NCBI GenBank assembly: GCA_017303875.1
Contig: JAFLBP010000015.1
Location: forward strand, 90,851 to 154,850
DNA: 64,000 bases
Reading direction: 5' to 3'
From: Chitinophagales bacterium
Lineage (GTDB): Bacteria > Bacteroidota > Bacteroidia > Chitinophagales > Saprospiraceae
Position 1 is the stretch's first letter; each line of letters begins with the position of its first letter. The notes under the pieces were generated by a model. That model had not been told where the DNA came from, did no database searches, and saw nothing but the letters and a program-made list of their open reading frames with translations. Position numbers and translations under genes: made by a program. Shown here piece after piece: positions 59,893 through 64,000 of this stretch.

Positions 59893-59914
59893 CAGGTGAA
59901 TCTATAATCAGAAT

Positions 59915-62900
59915 ATGCCGGAATATCCCACGCACAACCCCGCGCCCGCGCTCAGCGGTGTCGCACAGGAATGGTTAAAAGCATTGCCCGCGGAACTCGA
60001 CCGCACCGACTTGTATGCGCTCAACGATGATGACTTTGCGGTCAAATGCGTTCGAGAGCTGCCCGACAACCGACAGTTTGAGCTTTCGGTACAGGCCGGG
60101 CATTCGGCGGGCGAGTGGCTCAACCATTTTTATTTTGAAGCGCGCAACCGCGAAAAAGTATTTGGCGTCCGGACGCTCGGCGTCGGTTACCCGATGGTTT
60201 GTTGCCGGCTTGGTCAGCATGAAGCTGCTGCGCCGCTGTTCGTCTGGCAAATCCAGTTGGAGCCACACAGCCAGCATCCCGATCAATGGTCGGTGCTGCG
60301 CGGCCCGGGTTTTACGGTGACGCCCAATTATCCGTTTTTTAGCTTGGTCGACAGCCTGCATGGCACTGATTTGCTGGCACAGGTACAATCTGTGGCTGAT
60401 TCCCGGCAGATTAACAGTCGCCTGTTATCCGATATATGCGATCAATTGCGTCAAATCCTGCATTTGCAGGAGGAGGGCTTGCCCTTGAGTGTGCAGCCCT
60501 GTCCCGCTGACGCGGAGCTTGGCGCTGCAATCGTTGAGGGCCGCTTATATTGGTCGGCGGTAGCGGGCCTGTTTCCGGCACAACCCCGACAGGCACTGGC
60601 ACAGGCGCCCGTCGTTGCACCGGGTCTGGAGGCCGAAGCTAACTGGGCACATAGTTTTACCACGCTTTCCCTTGATCCTTCGCAGCGCGCGGCCCTTGAA
60701 GCCATTCAGACGCAGGCGCTTTCAGTAGTGGAGGGCGCATCCGGTTCGGGTAAAACCTACCTGATTTCATCCCTGATTATCAATGCTTTATCCTGCGGAA
60801 AAAAGACATTGGTGGTTTCTAAAAGTATTAATTCCCTGCGTCGGGCGCAGCGTTTTTTGTTAGATAAAGGATTTGGCGATTTGTCTTTTCTGCTGCGCGA
60901 CACGCATACCGATCGCCTGATGCTGGCTGATATGTTGCGCGCGGCCGCTGAAGCCAAAAACAAGGTTGATTTTAACGAAGATCAATTCCGCGCCCTGCTC
61001 AATAAAGCAAAACGGGAGCACCAGAAACTCGACCACGCCTGGGCGGCATTGCATACGCCTGTGTTTGGGGAGCTGGATTTTTCGGGTACGGTTGCGCGTT
61101 TTTTGCGTGCCAATCGCTTGCAGGGTAAAGAGCTGTTGCTCAGTCAGTTGCATCCTGCCGATTTTGAACTTAACCGGGAAGAGTACGATACGATAGTCGC
61201 CTCAATTTACGAGAGCGAACCTTTATTCCGGCGTTTTCCAACGCTTACACATCCGTTGAATGCGATTAAATCGGAAATTTTTACAACGTATGAAGCGGAG
61301 CAGGGCAAAAGTATTGCCGCTGAAAAAGCAGAGGCGCTGCTTTCAGATGCCACCCGATTACACCATCGCTATATCGGTGTCATTAATGAATACACCGAAA
61401 GCCTGCTGGATTATTACGAACAGCACGACGGCGAACTGAACGTTTACCTGAAACGTATCCATGAAGCGCTGGAAGATGGTGTAAACAGCTATGGGCCTGA
61501 TTTTACCAAGCCGCTGTCGTCTTCAGAAAAAATTTACGGTGTGTTTTCTGATCGCTACAAAGCCATTGTGGCCCTGAAAGAAAAAATTGCCGAAGATTTT
61601 GAAGCGATGCGCCGTTTGTACAGTCTGCGCCGACATTTTGAGTTCGATTTTCCGGCACATTTCGACAACCGCAATATTACCAAAATAGCTGCTCTAACGA
61701 AAGGCTTCTCCGCTGCACTCGATCACTGGCGCAAACGTATCCCGGCCGTGGTGCGCGAAGATGTACGGCGTCTCAACAACCGCAGCATTCACAGCGAACT
61801 GAGCCAATACCGCGAAACGATTTTTGATGTTGAAGCGGCGCTGGATGCTTTTGTGGAGCGTTTTAACGAAACCGGACTTTTTGAAGAGCACCTGCGCCAT
61901 GAAATGCTGACCCTGCCCAAGCGACAGGAATTTTTGGAGGAAGTCATCGCCCGCCTCGAAGATACCCGTTTTTACCTCCGTGACTTCGACGATTTTTATA
62001 TCTGGCAAAAACACTGGCTGGGCCTGACGCCTCCGGCGCAGAAAGCCGTGCGCGCCCTTTGCAAAGTCAAACCATCAAGTTGGGTAGCCGCTTTTGAAAG
62101 CTGGTACCTGTATCACTTCCTGCAAAAGCATTTCACCCCCGAACTGCAATGGGACGATGAAACCCTGGAGCGCGCCAATATTGTCACCCGACAATTGCGG
62201 GAAGCCCTCCCGGCTCAGATCATTACATACTGGCAGGGACGCAAGCAAAGCGCCCTGAAAACCCTGAAATCGGAAAACGGCAACGCTTATAAAACCTGGT
62301 TTGGCAAAGACAACCGCGAGCGTTCGGCTACGCACCGTCCCGAAGATCTGTTCCGCGAACAAATTCATGCCCTCACGGAAACCCTGCCCGTCCTGCTTGT
62401 GACGCCACAGGTGGCGCTGGATGTCGTGCAGGCTTCTAATATGTTATTTGATGCAATTTTGGTGGATGAGGCCCATAATATTCCCAAAGAAGAGTGTTAT
62501 CACCTCTTCGATATGGCGAAAAACCTGGTTTTCCTCGGCGATGCCAAACAGGATATGACGCCATTTGAACAGGATGATGTGCTGGAATTTTGTAAAAAAG
62601 TAGGCGCCGCCACTTATACGCTGGATTATCAGCATCAGGATAGCCCGGAAGAATGGGTCAATTTTAATAAAGTAGCCTTTAATACCCCCTTCAAACGACT
62701 GCCCTCCGGCCGAAAAGCTCAGGATGCAACGGTGGTGGTGAATGTGGAAGGCCGCTACGACGAAGCGCTTGGCACCAACGAAGCCGAAGCGCGACAGATT
62801 ATCGACTGGCTCAACCTCATTGAGCCGACTGCCTCCAAAACCTATCCGATGGTGGGAATTGCCTGCGCTACCGTACAACAACGGGATCTGATTGCCGGAC

Positions 62901-63647
62901 AACTCCTGAAAATTCGCCAGAAAAAATTAGCCGGACACGATAAAATCCAGCAGTTGCACCTCAACGGACTGGGCGTGTACCAGTTCGGCGAATTGCAGGG
63001 GCAACATGTAGATTTCCTGCTGGTTTCCATGACGCACGGCATGAAAGACGCTCAGGGTAGCCTGAGCAAGCACCTTCATTTTTGGAATAGTCAGCTGGGA
63101 TTCAATCAGTTACATGTACTGCTGACCCGCGCTACCCAGAAGATGTTTATTGCGCATTCGATTCCGCCGGGACTGCATGCTGCCCTGGCTTCCGATAAGA
63201 ATCATTTGGGCACCTGTGTGTTGTCGCACCTGGTAACTTACGCCGATCACCTGCAGCACGATAACCCCGCAGCTGCCGAAGAGCAGTTGCAAAAAATGCG
63301 GGAGCTGCTGGGTTACGATGGGTTCTATTACCCCGGCTCCATGTTCAAGGACGAAGTGGATTTTGCCCTACGGACCTACTACGCCGCCGATGAGTTACAT
63401 CAGAATGCCCTCGCTGCGGGCGTACGCGTGCCCTTGCTCATCCGCGAGCGCAAGTCGGATACACCGGGAACCGTGTTGTTTTTCGACGGGGTGTTGGCGC
63501 CTTCCAAGTTGCCTTCCTATGAATGGGAGGCCAAGTTGCGCCAGCATTTTGCCCGCCATAATTACCGCGTGATGCCGACGTATACGGCAAGCTGGTGGAA
63601 AAGTCCGAAACAGGAAGCCCGACGTCTTACGGGAAAACTGTCTGTTA

Positions 63648-63661
<14 letters not shown>
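59915..63661 (+). CDS. Large superfamily 1 helicase with degenerate Vsr-like C-terminal domain
   Basis: A 1248-residue protein. After an N-terminal region of about 245 residues comes an SF1 helicase core: Walker A VEGASGSGKTYLIS near 274-285, DEAH-type Walker B ILVDEAHNIP near 848, GDAKQD near 876, motif V ELQGQHVDFLLVS near 1028, motif VI HVLLTRATQKMFI near 1067. Motifs I and II are separated by about 560 mostly helical residues. The last 110 residues (from about 1133) follow the Vsr/MTES_1575-type nuclease pattern (FKDEVDFALRTYY, then VLFFDG, then LRQHFARHNYRVMPTYTASWWKSP). However, the acidic residue expected before the CDG-like motif is Phe, so the nuclease may be inactive. DUF4011-helicase-Vsr proteins (Hhe) are anti-phage defences. 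The stop codon lies inside a repeat. Confidence 0.85.
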
Positions 63662-63805
<144 letters not shown>

Positions 63806-63886
63806 ATGTACGACAATAATTCGTAACACGAAAATAGACGAAAAGTCATAAAGTTCTTTGAAATTGCGGTCAAAAAAAAAAATCGC

Positions 63887-64000
63887 ATGGGCAATGTAAT
63901 CTCACAAGCGAATCGCAAGCGCTTAATTGAGCTTTACGAGTCAGGTAAAACCGTTGCCGAATCCTGTCGCATCTTAGGAATCGGGTATCCAGGAGGGGCA
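63887..64000 (+). CDS. Helix-turn-helix protein, probably transposase (3' truncated by window edge)
   Basis: The first 38 codons of a gene running off the window. The text NRKRLIELYESGKTVAESCRILGI is a helix-turn-helix of the kind that opens IS630/IS3-type transposases and related regulators. No terminal inverted repeat can be confirmed because the other end is missing. The ATG at 63887 follows an A-rich stretch. The call as transposase is tentative; a different helix-turn-helix protein is possible. Confidence 0.45.
   Translation, partial: MGNVISQANRKRLIELYESGKTVAESCRILGIGYPGGA

Larger units (their letters stand above)
59607..59914. other. Divergent intergenic region between transaldolase and the helicase gene
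   Basis: 308 bp without a credible gene; a 60-codon frame at 59695-59877 has no family features. It contains an inverted repeat near the transaldolase side and a good promoter before the helicase, both listed separately. Confidence 0.5.

Overview
The window reads as chromosomal DNA of a Bacteroidota bacterium, most likely of the Saprospiria/Saprospiraceae type (an inference from gene style; no rRNA gene is present). Supporting signs are type IX secretion sorting domains of both kinds (type A on the 39581-44872 and 45854-49852 proteins, type B on the 6451-11787 protein), three TonB-dependent-receptor-type barrels, a GLPGLI protein, lipoproteins with Bacteroidota-style lipoboxes, and several exact copies of the Bacteroidota -7 promoter element TAnnTTTG. 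I see no tRNA, rRNA, CRISPR array or complete insertion sequence.

Layout. 1-3220: the 3' part of a Wadjet system (jetC end, then jetD). 3322-12501: an NTF2-like protein, a TonB-type barrel, a giant M43 metalloprotease and a lipoprotein. 12644-18691: an AraC regulator divergent from four exported hydrolase/decarboxylase genes, with a 21-bp-phased direct repeat between them. 18794-20370: a PhnA-like protein and an envelope protein. 20388-29197: FabG (-), then a sodium symporter fused to an alpha/beta hydrolase, a TonB receptor, a KAS III-like enzyme lacking two of three catalytic residues, and an acyl-CoA ligase. This is the best candidate for an undescribed uptake-and-activation pathway. 29308-33062: a flavin-binding protein, a small lipoprotein, a barrel-like protein and an AspT-type transporter. 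33100-38996: a two-component system divergent from a GLPGLI gene and its TonB-type barrel, with phased TTAACC boxes between them.

39003-49852: a DUF1573 protein, a metalloprotease with 16 PKD domains arranged as eight A+B pairs, a small membrane protein and a glycoside-hydrolase-like secreted protein. 50424-53606: a Tat-exported sugar-oxidation operon (isomerase, GMC oxidoreductase, small subunit) behind a palindromic operator. 53822-59606: a LytS-type histidine kinase, a double-AAA+ CbxX-type ATPase with a duplicated N-terminal domain, a thiolase and a transaldolase. 59915-63661: a large superfamily 1 helicase ending in a degenerate Vsr-like nuclease domain, a defence candidate. The window closes on the first 38 codons of a helix-turn-helix, transposase-like gene.

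A recurring oddity is a set of intergenic hairpins built from short degenerate tandem repeats with mirrored arms (19148, 26527, 29199, 31361, 53607, 57655, 63648). Each sits hard against gene ends, and three share the same GATGAATGATGAA core.
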